A stretch of 64,000 nucleotides of DNA from Desulfobacteraceae bacterium Eth-SRB1 (lineage in GTDB: Bacteria; Desulfobacterota; Desulfobacteria; Desulfobacterales; ETH-SRB1), in NCBI GenBank assembly GCA_004193555.1, contig RPGP01000001.1, positions 648,156 through 712,155 of the forward strand, read 5' to 3'. Shown here in pieces: positions 27,701 to 42,700 of this stretch. The position numbers and the translations under genes are program-made. Numbering within the stretch: position 1 is the first letter of the stretch; every line of letters starts with the position of its first letter. The notes under the pieces were generated by a model. The model was given only the letters and a program-made list of their open reading frames with translations. It was not told the DNA's origin and ran no database searches.

Positions 27701-30700
27701 GCCGTTGTTATCGTCGGTATCTCCAGCTATAAGGGTAATCTCGGCAGACACGACATGGGTACCCAAATCGACGGTCAATCGGAAACCGGCATCACCGCTG
27801 ATATGACCATCGGCGAACTCCGCGAAACCATCCGCTGTCAGTTCCTGGGTCCATGCCGGGGCCAGAACGGACATATCGCCCGATGCGCTCAGGGTGATAG
27901 AGCTGTTCTCCTGCCAGGTCTTGAGTTGAACATTACCGCCAACGACGATTCCCTCATCCGCCCAGGGATCTTCCTCGGTCGGCGTTCCACTGCCTTTCCC
28001 GCCACGCACATCGATGAGTGCGCCCGCCAGCAGATCGCGGCCCAGGCGGATCTGACCGTCCGCCTCAATGGTAATGGCCGAATCGCCGTCGTAAGTATTA
28101 AGGGTACTCCCTAAAAAACTGCCGGCAGCATCATAATTGTCCACCACCTCGCCGCCTGCAACAAGCTGCCCGTATATTTCCGCATCCTGCACCGCGTGGA
28201 TCACGATGCGGCCATCGGGATTGGCTGTAGCAACCCGCGCCGCACCCGGCATCTTTACACCGATGCCGTCATTGCTGACGCCGCCATAGAGCTCTATGTA
28301 GTCGTTGGCGCGGATGGTTGCGCCGATTTCAGTACTGCCGCCCGATTCCGTTTCGGTCATCCCGCCGAGATAGAGCTGGCCTGTGGAATGAATAACAATC
28401 CGTGAATCCTCTTCATACCAGGTGATGGTCTCGGATTCCAGATTCCCCTGGGCATCGAAGACCTGGTCCATGCGGCCGCCGGAAAGCACCGTTCCCATAA
28501 GGCTTGCGCCGCCCACTGCATCAATGTTTACCACACCGCCACTGTTGTCTGAAGTAAGCCCGGCGGCTGTCAGGCCTCCGGCACTGGTCAGCACCACCCC
28601 TGAGCCCGCGTCATTGGCGCCGGGTGTCTTGGAAGTAGTGAGGGTGACACTCTTTGCGGCAGCTAACACAGTATTGACATAAATACGCTCTCCCGCCGAA
28701 ACGCTGACAGTAGAATCGTCGCCGGACCATGTAATGCCGCTTTCTCCTATCACGCCTCCCGCCACCGCGCGCGCTGCAAGGATCACGTCCCTGCCGCCGT
28801 CGATTGTAATTGCCGTTCCCGCGGTAGTCGTGTTGAGAGTCGAAGCTGCATGAGTATAGACGCTCACACCATCCACATCGCTACCCGGCCGGTTATTGGC
28901 CCCACCGAGATCTGTGCCGTCAAGGGCAACGCCGCCCTTGATGATGATATCGCCGGTAACATTCGCCTCGCCTTCCCAGTAAACCCATGTATCCGACTGT
29001 ATGACCAGATCGGCATCCGCGCCGAGAAGATTGATATTGCCGCGAACGATGACATCGTCAGCGCTGGCCACTGTGAAACCGTGGCCGTCATCGAGGGTGG
29101 TCACGGTGCCGGTGAGAAGGAAGCCGTAGCCGCGCTGGCCAAGCAGTACATGGGGATCCTGCACCTGGATCTTGTCGATGACGCCGTCACCCTCTTCATC
29201 GAGGGCATAGGCCATGTAACGATTCTGACCGTCATCGATGACCCAGCGGTTTGTTTCCGCCGCGGGGGTGTCGAGATTACTGTTGAAATAATCCACTCCC
29301 TCGGTAAAGGAGGTCATAAGCTCGTTATCTCCGGCACCGACCTTGTAATAGACAGTGGTGTCATAGCGGGTGTAACCGCTTTGATCCAGTATCCGGAACT
29401 GCTGGGCTGCGGTCATATCTTCAAATGCGGTGCCCGCGGCTGGAATATCAACATCACTCCAGTTAACAGTCGCATTCTGATAATCAGTGCCTTCGGCAAA
29501 GGTAAGCACAAAGGCTTTGGCCGGGATAGCGGCCTCGGCATCGTGATAGATCACACCGTTAAAGCGGCGATATCCCGTCTGTTCGAGTACGAGTTCCTGC
29601 TGTGCCGGATTCAATTGCTCGAATGTGACGTCATCGGCCGGCTCATCAAGCTCACCCCAAACTATGCCGGTGTTCTGGTAATCCGTGCCCTGCAGCGGCG
29701 CTGTGAGAATCTGCCGTCCTTCCTCGGCCGCGGGGTTGTAGAACATCTGATGATCATAAACTGCATACCCGAGGGTGTCGGCGACAATTGCCCGCTGGGC
29801 CGGAGTCAGATCCTCGAAGGTCGCGTCCCCGGCAGGCGGACGTACGCCTCCCCAGTCTATGCCGTCGATGGCGAAATAGACGCTGCCATCGGTCAGGGTC
29901 TTCACAAACTGCAGATCAGCAGATGCAACGGGATTGTAGTAGGTAGTGCCTTCATACACGTCATATCCGAGGGCATAGGCCACCATCTTTTTTTGTACAT
30001 TGGTCAGGCTCGAAAAGGAGGCATCGGCCGCAGGCGCCCCAGCATCACCCCAGTAGATATCGGCATTGCTGTAATCAACCGCCGATCCCTGCGTGAAGGT
30101 GGTCACCAATTTTTTACCCATGGGTGCATTATAATTAAAGAAATCAATGCCATCGTCCGTATCGTAGCCGAGAGATTGCGCCACCATTTCTTTCTGAGCC
30201 GCAGTTAATTGCTCAAACGTAGCGCTGACCTCCGGCACTTCAACTTCGCCCCAGTCGATCAGGGCGTTTGTGTAATCGGGGGCCTCACCCTGGATAAAAC
30301 CGGTGACGAAGCGTTTGCCCTCGGAAGCGTCGGAATTGAAATAGACGGCGTCTTCATAAGCGGTATACCCATCGCTGTTAACCCCTTCAGCGAACTCCGT
30401 GGTGAAGCGCAAACCCTCGGGCGCGTCGGAATTATAAAAGACACCATCTGTATAGACCGTGTAGCCCAGAGATTCCGCAATCTGATTTTTGGCCGCATCG
30501 CTCAGAGAGGAAAATGGCGTAAAGTTGGCAATCGAGGTAGCGGCTACACCCGTGTTTTCCAAATCAATGTTGTTTTCGGTAAAGATGGCGCGCGCTCTCA
30601 GGTCGTCGGCATTGATGCTGCCTGAATTCAGCGCCGTGATAATGGCGGCAATTTTTTCGGAGTCTGCTGTTTCGGCAAGGGTCTTGCCGGGAAGGGTATC

Positions 30701-33700
30701 AAAATAATCGGCAAAGGAATTGAATGTATCCCCGGCTGTTATATTAAGAGTACCGTTGGCGGTTACCGAGCCCGAGAGTTTCAGTTCGCCTGCCGTATTA
30801 ATGGTAATCGAGGTATTGTCCCCGTCCTTGACCGGAACAGGTGTGGAACCTTCGTACACAAAGTGAGCGCCTGCCAGCACCGCGCTGCCGGAGTTGAGGT
30901 GAATGTAGTCGACGGCGGACAGCGTGACGGTGGAATTGTTTTCCTGTACCGAGACCTCGGCACCTTCCAGAATGGTCATGCCGGTTCCGGCATCCATTAC
31001 AACGGCTGATCCTTCGCCCATGGCAAAAATGCCCGTGGCGCTGATTATGGAAGCGGATGTGGTCACTGTCACCTCGCTGGCGTCATTTATGGTGTACAGA
31101 GCGCTGCCCTGATCAGCGGTAAAACCGTTGGCCTCGGCGCCATAACCCACAATAACGTTTTCGCCTGTGGAACCCTGTACGTCGATGGTTACTCTGTCAT
31201 CGCCCTTGACCCACCCAGAAAGGACCATTTGTTCGGTAAGATCGATCCGCACATCCTTCGCGGAAATGCCGGAATCCGCCGGGCCCATGGGATCCTGCAC
31301 ATTCTTGTTCTGCACCTCCATCAATCGACCCTCGAATGCGAGGTAGTCTGTGGATTGCACGTCGCCCATGACCTTGATGCTGTCGGCTGTAAACATGGCG
31401 CGGTCTGTCAGTTTTGAGTTGAAATGGAACAGACCCACGTCTTTGTCCTCTACATCACCAATAGCCATAAACACATTATCGTTGTCATTGTGACCAACGG
31501 TGACCTGACTGAAGCCATCCCTGAACGCCGCGAGATCGCGCATCCCGAGCTCAAAGTAGCCGGTGGCGCCGGCAATGGAGTAATCGCGCCCATATGTGGA
31601 CTGGCCGGCGGCGCCGATGCGGTAATTCTGATCAAGATAAGCGCTTCTCAATGTAAGAGCGCCAGTTCCGATAACTTTGTCCTCGCCTGAACGGAAATCC
31701 ACATCGTCGGCATAGATCAGTATGCCGCCGCCTTCCGAAGCGGTAGATATGACACCGCTGTCTAATGAGAAAAGCGCCTCCCGCGTTGACAATCTCACAT
31801 CTATTGTGCCCTGGCTGGTATATAGTCCGCCATTGGCGCGACCGTCGTCGACCACGCTGAGATCATTCAGTTCGCGCACCACGATATCGGAATAAACGCC
31901 GCTGCCGGTATTGACAACGGTGAGTTCCTTCAGCTCTGTATAAATTACACCGTCGATGCCCGCAGCCTTGACGCTGACAAGCGCCTCGGGGGCGGTCAAG
32001 ATGGCGTTGCTTACATCCACCACGCCGGATGCATCAAGCTGGAGATCCGTTGCTCCCCAATCGGCGCCGGCGCCGCTTATGAGGGTTGTGAGCGCAGCCG
32101 TATCGTTGATAATAACGCGATCGAGCGTATCATCAAAATCGATGATGCGATTATTATAACGGAACTGGTGATCGTTCAACTGCAGCGCCGCAGCAGAGGC
32201 AAAGCTGTCCAGAATAAGTTCATCGTAGCCGCTGCCGCCGACAACCTTGAGATACCCGTCCCCCCCGACAAGGATGGTATTGTCGCCGCCGCCCGTGTCA
32301 ACTGTATTGCTTCCCTGATCGCTGCGGATTGTGTCATCGCCGCCTGCCGCAAAAATGGTGTTCGTTCCGATGCCCATGTCGATATATTCGGCCTGGTCGG
32401 AGCCTACAAACCTGTCATCGCCGCCCTGACCGTAATAGTGAACGCCGCTTGCCGCCCCGCCCGTGAATGTATCGTCTCCTGTTCCGCCATAGATGACGCT
32501 TGTCGCGGAACCTCCGTTGATGACGAAGAAGTCGTCCCCTTCACCGCCGTCGAATAACAGCTCCGCCGTCACCGTTGGTGAGACCATGAAGGAATCGTTC
32601 CCGGATCCGCCGTTGGCGATGATCGTATTGACGCCGTAATAGACGTTCTTCTCACCGAGGGATCGCACCTCTATGCCGCCATCATCGAGCTGGTTGATGT
32701 TGCAGGTCTCATTGACGATTTTGTCATACTTATCGCCACCGCCATAACGGCCGGAGGTGTCGCCCATATGGATATACACAGTGTCGCCGACCTGATGACT
32801 GATGACCGGCGGAGCACCCCATCTCCACATGTAATCGCCTGAGATACTGATGCCGCAGACTGTAACGCTTGCCTGCAGATAGGCGCTGGCGGGAGTGATA
32901 TCGATCTCGCCGCTGAACCCGGCGAGGGTCTTGTGGATTTCAAACAGTCCCAGATCAATATCCACATCGATCGATCCATAGGCGCTTGCGGCAAATCGGG
33001 TGTCGCTGATGGTCAATGACATGCCGGCATTGAGTTCCAGGATATACAAATCAATGCTGATGTCAGCGCTGCCGGTGATACTGAAGTGACCGTCGGACCT
33101 GATGTACCCGCTTACATTGATGTCGATGAAATTAAAGAAATTGAGCGAGGCATGATCGATATTCAGTTCGAAAATGTCGTCCTTGATGCTGATTTCGCCC
33201 GCAAAATCCACTTCAAAAAGGAAAATATTTAGAGCGCCGTCAAGGGCCAGCCGGAAGGTTGTCCCGGCAGCAACACCGGCATATTCATGGGTGTCGCTCG
33301 TATTTATCTCCAGGATCGCCCCTGCATCAATACCGATAATGTCAACACCGAGGTTGACATGCATTCCCGCCCTGAGCGCAAAGACAGGCCCTTCGGCGGT
33401 GTCTAAAATCGCGGCCGCGCCTGTGACATCGACATTCCCGAAAGCGCCAAGTTTGAGCGACATATCGAGTTCGGCTTCAAAACCTTCTGCGGTAATCAGG
33501 ATATCGACAGCGCCCTTCATCTCAAGCATATTGCCTATGGTAATGGTTGACGAGCCGGCCAGATGGAAAGAACGGGCAGCAAGGTCAATCTGGGTGAAAC
33601 CGCCGGTAAAATCTCCATCCGTATTTCTTTCAAGCGCTTTGACCTGCTGAACATTGGCGGTGGTATTAATCTGGAGAAGGAAATTTCCGGCGATGGAAAA

Positions 33701-36700
33701 CACACCGTCCAGGCCTATAATTTCATTACCAGCGCCCATTCCGGTCGCTTCGAGGCTACCGTACAGGCCGCCATTGGTAAAGCCAAGGGTTCCGACCACC
33801 CCTACATTCAGAGGATCCATATCGATGATGGCGCCCACGCTTAATTCCGCCCTGATTTGATCGCCATCGGTGATACTGAAGAGTATCCCGAATTCACCCT
33901 TGAGTTTCAGCACATCCAACAGATTGAGATCTCCCGAACCGGTCATGGATACATAAAAATCTGCTGCTTCGGTCTTGCCCGGAGGTATTGCCGAAATGGT
34001 CACGGAGTGATAATCCAGCACGCCTCCGTTTTCCACCCAGAATTCTTCAGGCACATCGTAGACGATATCTTTGCCGAAGGCGTTCATGTTCAATTCGAGT
34101 TTGATTTCGGATGTCAGGATGTCCGGAATATTCAGTGTTCTGTCAAGCTCCAGTTTGACTGCGACACCAACAGTGCCTTCCACCTCTCCCAAAACCAGGA
34201 GACCCATGGCATGGGATTCAAAAAAGAAGGAATCGGGATCACCTATGCCTGCATCCACATCGACAAATACCGTCAGGCCTGTTGGCGATGCCTCGAATTC
34301 AAAAGCGCCGGTAAGAGTTACGACCTCAAATAGATTAAGTTCGGCCTGTCCTGCCACACGAATGTACTGATCATCATATGTCAGCACAATCGGCTCGGAA
34401 GGATTACCTGTTGCAATGGCATATCCCGTCATAACAACATCATCGTCAGGGTTGTTGAGGTCTTTCGGGTCGATCCAGGTACTCTTGGAAAAATCGATGG
34501 TGGTGAGGCTTGCAGAGACGTCCACACCAGCATTGAAGGAAACCGCACCTGTCTCCTCGTCTTTCGTGATCTCGCCAATATCCAGCGAGAAACGAGCGCC
34601 CGTATTGAGGTCAAGATTCAAATCCCTGGCATCGAGCGTCACACCGTCGATACCCACCAGGCCGACCGTATCGATGTCCGCCTGGGCGGCGAGATAGACG
34701 CCCACATCCACAGAAGTCGTCCCGATGACCAGCTCCTTGGCCACGATTACCCCGAGATCGAGGTCCACAATGGCCAGACCGATGGCGTCCGGATTGGTGG
34801 CATCACTCTCGTCGATGCGCCCATCACCGGTGCTGTCATAGAAATAACCGTGCCCGCCGACCGGCATACCGATGAAGCCGTTTGCGTCGTTGATGCCTAT
34901 GGACAGACTGGTGACTGTTGTCTCATCGCCATTGGAAAGAGTAACAGTTTCGCTTCCGCGCTTGGTAAAAGCCATAGATGCCGAGAGCTGTATAAAACCG
35001 GCAAGATTAATTTCGGCATATCCCACCTTGGCCTGGATGATCTCCTCGTCGAAATCGAGAATGACGGCATTGTTGCCGCCGGCAGGCACGGCTAATCCGT
35101 TCAGGGCAAGCATGCCGTCGCTGTTGAGATCTTCGGTGACTTCCAGAAGATTGTTTCCATTTAGATCTTCGCCCGGGTCGAGAAGCCCGTTATCGTTTAC
35201 ATCTTCATCATAAGTATCCAGAACCCCGTCGCCATCGGCATCTTCAGGAGAATCAGGAAAGCTGGTCTCGTAATTAATGGAAGGCGGCCCGAAAAGCTGC
35301 AAGGCTGCATTGATGTACCCGCCTGTGGGATCCTGGGGCAGATAAAAGGTGTTGATGTTGACCTCGACCTCTTCCGCCTTTACCGAAAGGATATCTTCAT
35401 CAATGCCGACCAACCCCGCGTAACCGACATGAGCCTTAGTCGACAGAAACTTGGGAACCTGATCTTCGGCTCCTGGAATAAGCCCTGCGATGGTTGGGCT
35501 CATGATGGCCATACCGAAATCCACGTCGTCGATGACAAGGCCGACCGCGCCCTCGTTTATATTGTCAAGCAGACCATCATTATCAACGTCGGGCCCGTAG
35601 CGGTAGGGGCCGCCGATGCCGGCGAATCCGGTCAGATTCGCGCCGCCGAAGGTCATTGAATCCACCTGCAGTGGCAGGGGCTGACCGGGAACATAGTTAT
35701 CCACAACAAGTTCGGCCGCTTCATCAAATATCTTTTCCAACCCGCCCAGATCGACGCCAACCGTGTACTGTTCGCCCTTGCGGAAGGCAAAAGACCCGCG
35801 GAGGGAAAGGAACTGTGAGACCTGAATTTCAGCCAGGCCGATATCCAGACCGATCAATTCGTTTCCGGTATAATCGAGATAGACAGGTGTTCCTCCGGTT
35901 TTGATCTCGAATCCTGCCGGACGACCCTCATCGGGAACGGCCGGAAAACTGGTCGCATAATCGGCCCTGGAACTCATGATTCCGTCGAACAGTTCGCCAC
36001 CCTGGTTCAATTCGACCGTGATATCCTGGGCGCGGACCATGAACACATCGCCGAAACCGTAGGTGGTAACGGCATCCGCATGGGCGGAGAGTGAATAGAA
36101 GTTCTGAGAATTAAAAATTTCGGGCAGATTTGCCTTGAAAATGCCCAAGCCTACATCGAGACCTTCCATACCGAATCCGTAGATATCGTCGGCATTCACC
36201 ACCTGCAGCTTACCGGGCTGCCCTTCAATTTCCACATACTCCGGTCTGCCGTAACCCACAAAGGCATAGACATCCTTGGCTCCGAGGGAAAGACCTTTGA
36301 AGCCAACATTCTCGACCCGCGAATAATCATCGGAAATGCCCGCAAGACTCTTGATACCGTTGAGCACGGTGGATGCAGTATCGCCAAGGGCCGCTTCCAG
36401 CAGACTTCCAAGCAGCTCCGTTTCACCGGGCAAACCGGTGTTCATGGAACCGGTAAACGTCTCGCCGAGATTGAGTTGAAAATCACCCTGGAGATGAACG
36501 AAATCACCCAGATCGAGACTCAGATCGGGCAGGTCGAGCGAGCCGAGAAGAGTCAGGCCGAAGTCTGGATCAAAGCCGATGGAAATGTCGAGATTTTTGA
36601 CAAAGTCAATGGCGCCCATCAAAAAATCGGGCATGCCGGAAAAATCCGGGATCATATCGCCGAGGGCCGAAAGGTTGAGGCTCGGGAAAAGACTTCCGGT

Positions 36701-39700
36701 TTTGGGAAGCTCGAACTCAAAATCAAAACCGGCGTTGAGTTCGAAAAGGTCAAACAGGCCTATCGTAGCGTCCAGACCAATCCTCAGGGACATGCCGTCA
36801 AAATCGATGCCGAGGGAATCACCCTCGCTTCCGATCGGAATGGTCAACTCTCCGCCTTCCATGCCGCTGTAGTCGATGTAGCCGGATGGAACAGGGTAGC
36901 CGCCGATCATCATGATTCCGGCATTAAGTTCGAATACCAGATCAGTCGCATCCAGCGTCAGAAACGGGTCGGTTCCAACGAGACCCGCAAACTCCGCCGT
37001 CGCCGCCAGACTGAAAAAATCTATGTTCGGAAGGGTAATGCCAGGGGCCAGCGCCGGCTTGACCATCGCGAGGGCGAAGTCCAGATTATCGATCGCGAGA
37101 CCGATGGCATCCTCATTGGCCGGATCAGACTCGTCAATCACGCCGTCTCCATTTGTATCGGTTCGGTAAGGCCCGTTGATCCCGGCAAAGGCGTAGATAT
37201 CCTTTCCGGCAACCACCAGTGCCTCGCCGGGAGCGGTGATTTCAGTTATGCCCGGCACGACAAACTGAACGGCATCGAGCATGCGCTTCTGGAAGGTGAA
37301 ACCGCCTTGCAGACTGATGATACCGGCGACATTCGCATAGGCATTACCGACGGAGGCTTCCATAATAGCGTTGTTGAAATCGATCACAACAGGGTCGCCA
37401 CCCGTCTCGATCTCATAACCGGTTGAGGCATTGCCCTGACCGTCCTTCGAAAAATCAGCTACCAGCCCTTGCTGGCTGCTGCTGTTGACGCTCACATTGA
37501 CATCGTTGAGATCAAATTCGATGACGTCGGTAAAACCCACGAAAGCGATCTGTTCGCCATGGGCCTTGAGGGCCGTGAATTTCGTGCTCTTCGGTACGAG
37601 AGCGGCCAGTGGATTGGTCAATATGTCCGGCGTGCCTGTCGTCAGAATTGTCATGCCAAAATCGAAGTCGTCTATGATTAGACCGATGGCGTCCTCGTTG
37701 ATGTCATCTTCTGCATTGACTGTACCATCGCCGTTGGTATCGGTGCGATAGGGACCGCCCACACCCACAAAGGCCTGTACGTTGTTAGCTCCAAGTTCTA
37801 TGCTGTTGGCACGAACACCGGATATAGCGCCGGCCAGGCCGGCGTTGACGGTAATCTCGTTGGAATCGGCCCGACGGAAGGCAAAGTCACCCGACAGATA
37901 GACGAACTCGGAAACCGCCAGCAGGGCATCCTGAACCTCGGCCTGGATAAAGGCTTCGCTGTAGTCGAGTGTAACCGGATCGCCGCCTGTGGCTATCGCA
38001 AGACCGCTGTCGCCGAAACTGGCGACAAAGTCCACCACCGGACGTTTGTCCGGCATAGCCTGCCATCCGGCGCTCCAATTGAGCTGGACATCAATATTAT
38101 TCCCGGATAGATCGAAGATATCTTCTCCGCCGACAACCGCGAAATTGTTTGCAGTAGCGCTGAGCGCCGTAAATTTCGGCAGATTGAGACTCTTCTTTGT
38201 AGGTATCAGAATGGCAAGTCCCAGGTCCACCTCGCTGACCGCCAGGCCGAACAGGTCTTCCTGATCACTGATCTGTGTGGCAGAGTCAAAGTCAGGTGTG
38301 CCGTAGCCGACAAAGACGTCTACATCATCCATACCGATAGTCATGGCCTCGACTTCAATGTTGGAAATGGTGGACCAGTCAGAGGATACATTGGCCCCGG
38401 CAACCGTCAGCGCTGCCATCGTAGGCGCCATCTGCAAATCAGTCGTCGTCAGACCGGAATTAAGCGTCACCCTGTGACGTTGGCCTTTTTCAAAACTGAG
38501 TCCCCCCTGCACATAAACAAATTCGTCTATTGCGAGAGTCGCCTGCGCCACCTGAACGCCAAGATAGCTACTCTCATAATCCAGGAAAACAGGCTCGCCG
38601 CCGGTAGCGACTTCAAGACCGCCCGCGCCGAAACTGCCTGCAAAATCAACATGCGGCTTGATCTGTGTGCCGTTCCATGCCTTGCCCTGGTTAGCGGCAA
38701 CCTCGATACCATTGGCCTCGATGGTAAGAAAATCAATGCCTGTAAATGCTACCTGATCGGTCATGGCAGAAATTGCCCACAGACGCGGCACAACTTTGTC
38801 CGGATCATTGAATATGGCAAGGCCCAGATCCAGATTCTCGACCACCAGTCCCACCGCATCGGGATCGCGGACATCCTGACTGTCAATATCTCCATCTCCG
38901 TCACTGTCCACAAAATAGGGACCGGAGCCGGCAAAAAGATTCACATCGGAAAGCCCCAGGGTAAAGGCGCTCATGGGCATGTTATTGATACGAGAATATT
39001 GCAACGGAGTGACATAGCCTTTCGTTACCAGCGACGCCAGCGTTGTTGCTGCTTCAGGAGAAGTATTTGAAAAACCGGTGGCGATATCCACGGCAATACC
39101 GCCGGTTTTTTCCAGGGCAAATCCGCCTTCGATGTAGAAGAAGTCATCAATTGTGATCAAAGCGTGGCCTACATCTACACCGATCATGGAACGGTCAAAA
39201 TCAAGCATGATCGGCTCGCCACCGGTAGCCAGCTCTAACCCTTCTTCGCCGAAGCTGGAGACAAAATCAATATAGGGAGCGATTTGCAGCCCCTGCCATT
39301 TTGATCCCTGGTTCATCTGCACTGTGAGATCATCGACATCGAGCTGCATAAAACCCCAGTCCACATCGAGCGGATCGGGCCAGTTTGCCCTCATCGCATA
39401 CATCTTCGGGATCACCTGATTCGGATCGATGGCCTTTGTCGCACGCATCAGGGTAAAACCGACATCGATATCCGCCAGCTCAAAGAATGGATCGTCAGGA
39501 TCTCCCACAGTGATGGTAACGCCGGCGGCACCGAAGCTGATAGCATCGACGGGGAGATCATCGAAGCGGGAGTTGTCGGTAGAGAGAAACGAGTTGCTTT
39601 TGAACGGCATCAGTTTTGTAGCAAGTGTAGAGGCTTCTCCAGTCAGGCGGGACGGCAACCCTGTTGCCACATCCACCTGCATACCGGACGATTTTTCAAA

Positions 39701-42700
39701 GGCGAAACTGCCTTCTATCTGGAAGAAGTCATCCACATTGAGCAGTGCGTGCTCAAGAGAAACACCGATCATGGAACGATCGTAGTCGATTACTATCGGA
39801 TCGCCGCTTGTCGGAATCGACAGATAACCTTCATCAAAACTGGTGGAAAAGTCGACATGGGGTTTTGCAAATGTTCCGCCGCGCCATTGTCCTCCCTGGT
39901 TAAGGTCAATCTGCAGGCCGTCGACATCGAATTTGAAGTAGTCCCAGTCAATATCGAGAGGATTAGCCCACCGCACCTGCGTGGCATACAGATTGGGAAT
40001 TATGGAATCAGGATCTGCCGCAAGCGTCGAATCCATCAGCACCATTCCAAGATCGATATCATCCAGTGCAAACCCCCATGCATCGGAGTTCGTCGTCTCA
40101 TCGGGATCAAACAACCCGTTTCCATTCGTGTCGATGAAATATGGACCCATGCCGGCGAAGATATCCACATCGGTTCCGCTCAGAATTGCAGTATCGACGG
40201 CAAGGTCTTCGATGCGAGAATGATCGGCGCTCAGTCCCTGCACCTTGCCAAGACCGGTGCGGAGAGATAAATCCATTGCAATCGGGTATGTGGAAGGAAG
40301 CCCTGTCGCCACATCCACTGTGAGACCGGATGATTTTTCAAAATAGAGCCCGCCGCTGACGTAAATGTAATCGGAAATCGCCAGTGTCGCTCGACCGATC
40401 TGGACCGCGGTTATCTCGCCTCTGCTGCCTGCAAAATTAAATTCTACCTCGCTTCCCGGCCCGGTTGTAACTGTCAGCGGCGCAGCCGCGAAATCTACCA
40501 CAGCATCGCCCGGTTGGATCTTACTATTGATCTCGACCGAAATATCGGCCGCCGCGACGGTTATTGCATCAATGCCGACAAAGGCGACATTGCCCACATC
40601 GGCTTTCAGCGCCGTCCATTTCCGAGCGGGTGCAGTGTGGTCGGCCATCAGGGCGAGCGCAAAATTGGCATTCAGGAGTTCAAATCCTAACGCGTCTTCT
40701 GTTCCGCCATTAAGGCCGGCAAAGGCATTCACGTTCGCAGCGCCGATAGTCAGCAAATTCACATTCACCTGCTCGCCGCTGTTCAGCATTACCGTATCCG
40801 TGCTCTTCTTAAAGGCAAAACTGCCGTCAACGTTGAAGAAGTTTTCCACATCAATAGTGAGTTGGCTGCTTGCCTGAACCAGTGCTCCTGTAAAATCAAA
40901 GGTCACATTTTCATCGACCCCGGTGGCTACCTGCAGTGTCTCGCTGCTGAAGTCAATTACCGAACCGTCGCCGGCCGCGAGATTAACAGTAACATCTATA
41001 TCGTTGCCGGCCACGGTTACACCATCAATACCAAGGATGCCGGCGCCCGCTGCCTCTGCCTTCAAAGCGGTCCATCGCCGTTTCTCCACGGTCTTCTCAC
41101 TTACAAGCGCCAGGGCGAATTTTGCACCGGTGAGGGCAAGACCCGCGGCATCGGCTGTTCCGCCGTTGATTCCCGCGAAGACATCCAGATCGGATGCACC
41201 CACAGTAAGAATATCCATTAAAACCGAAACGCCGCCGGACGGCGTCAGGGTTTCGCTGGATTTATGAAAGGCGAATGTGCCGCCGGCCCTGAAAAAATCA
41301 GCCACATTCAGCACCGCGCCGCTGACGCGCACTTCCTGAATAGCCGCCGATGCAACGATTTCATCACCGAAAGTATAGGTAAGGCCGGCCGTTTCGAGTG
41401 TTTTGTTTTCATTCGTCAGCACTGTGGCACTGTCTTTCCACAGGATCTCTGATTCCGCCGCCGACAGTTCAACATCACCGCCAAGCTGGGCAAACGCTCC
41501 ACCTTTGGCTTCCAATGCCCTGCCATTCGCAGACACGATCAGTCCGACCGAAGCATCGGAAACACCAATTTGGTATTCTCCCGCCACCATCGACACGTTA
41601 GCCCCTGCAGAAAGGACATTCAGTTCCGCACCGTTTTTCTTAAACCCAAAGTCACCGCTCAGGGCAAAGGCGCCGGCAATCGATGCCTGCATGTTCATTG
41701 CGCTCACTTCAAAAAGATCGGTGGAAGCGTCCATTGTACCGAAGGTGTAACCATGCCCGGCCGTTCCAATCTGATATCCCGTATATGACTGATTGGTCGT
41801 ATTGTATTGAATGGAGGCGTACTCGGCGCTGACGGAGGCAAAATCTCCGCCCTCAAGCGTCAAGCTTCCCGACGATTCCATAACAGATCCACCTGCCTTG
41901 CTCGCAATCAGACCAAAACTCGCATCCGCCACACCAACACTTACGTCTGCTGCTGTAAAATCCGCGGATACCCGCTCACCGGCGATGGCCAGTTTCTCGT
42001 TGTCGGTTGAAAACCAGAAATCGCCCGCTATATTAACCTGGTCTGCGAGGGTGAAGGTGATATCCTGGCCCGTTAGATCTAACCGCTCGCCCAGAGTGCC
42101 GTCGCTGTCAAACCGGGCCAGTTCACCATCGCCATCGGAGACGATTACAGTGTCTGAAGGATCTGACAGATTCACGACGGTTGCGTTATCCTCTCCCAGA
42201 CCATAGTCTAATGCAAAGGACAGGTTCCCAACGCCAAAATCCAGTTCGCTCAGATTGAGAAATGATGCTCCGTCCAGGGAACCTTCGGCGACAATCCAAC
42301 TGCGTGTGTCAAGAAGGCTGACAGGCTCGAACAGGGCCAGGCCGAAATCGATGTCAGTAAAGGACAGACCGAACCGATCGGTATCGCTATCGGAATTTAC
42401 ACCGAAAAAACCGCTGATATCCCGTCCGCCGACTGTGACACTGCTGACATCGACAGTCTCTGTATCGTTCAATGTCACTGTTTCTTCCGTTGGGGCCTGG
42501 GCAAAGGAAAACTGTCCAGTTAAATAGAACGAACTTCCTAAATCGAGAGTTCCGCCGAGAGTCAGTGAAGTCGGCGCCTGATCTGTTAAATAATCGGCAT
42601 TGAGCAACATGCCAAGGGTATCGTTTTTCGATCCAAGATCGCTGCTGATAAATGAAAAACCGTCCCCTTCAATGATCTCTCTTGTCACTAATTGAAGCTT

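Noticed and set aside
28850-30208. A 452-codon plus-strand frame opposite the giant gene
   Set aside because: It is again antisense to the giant gene and mirrors the Gly-Tyr repeats with a repeating pattern. No protein family features.
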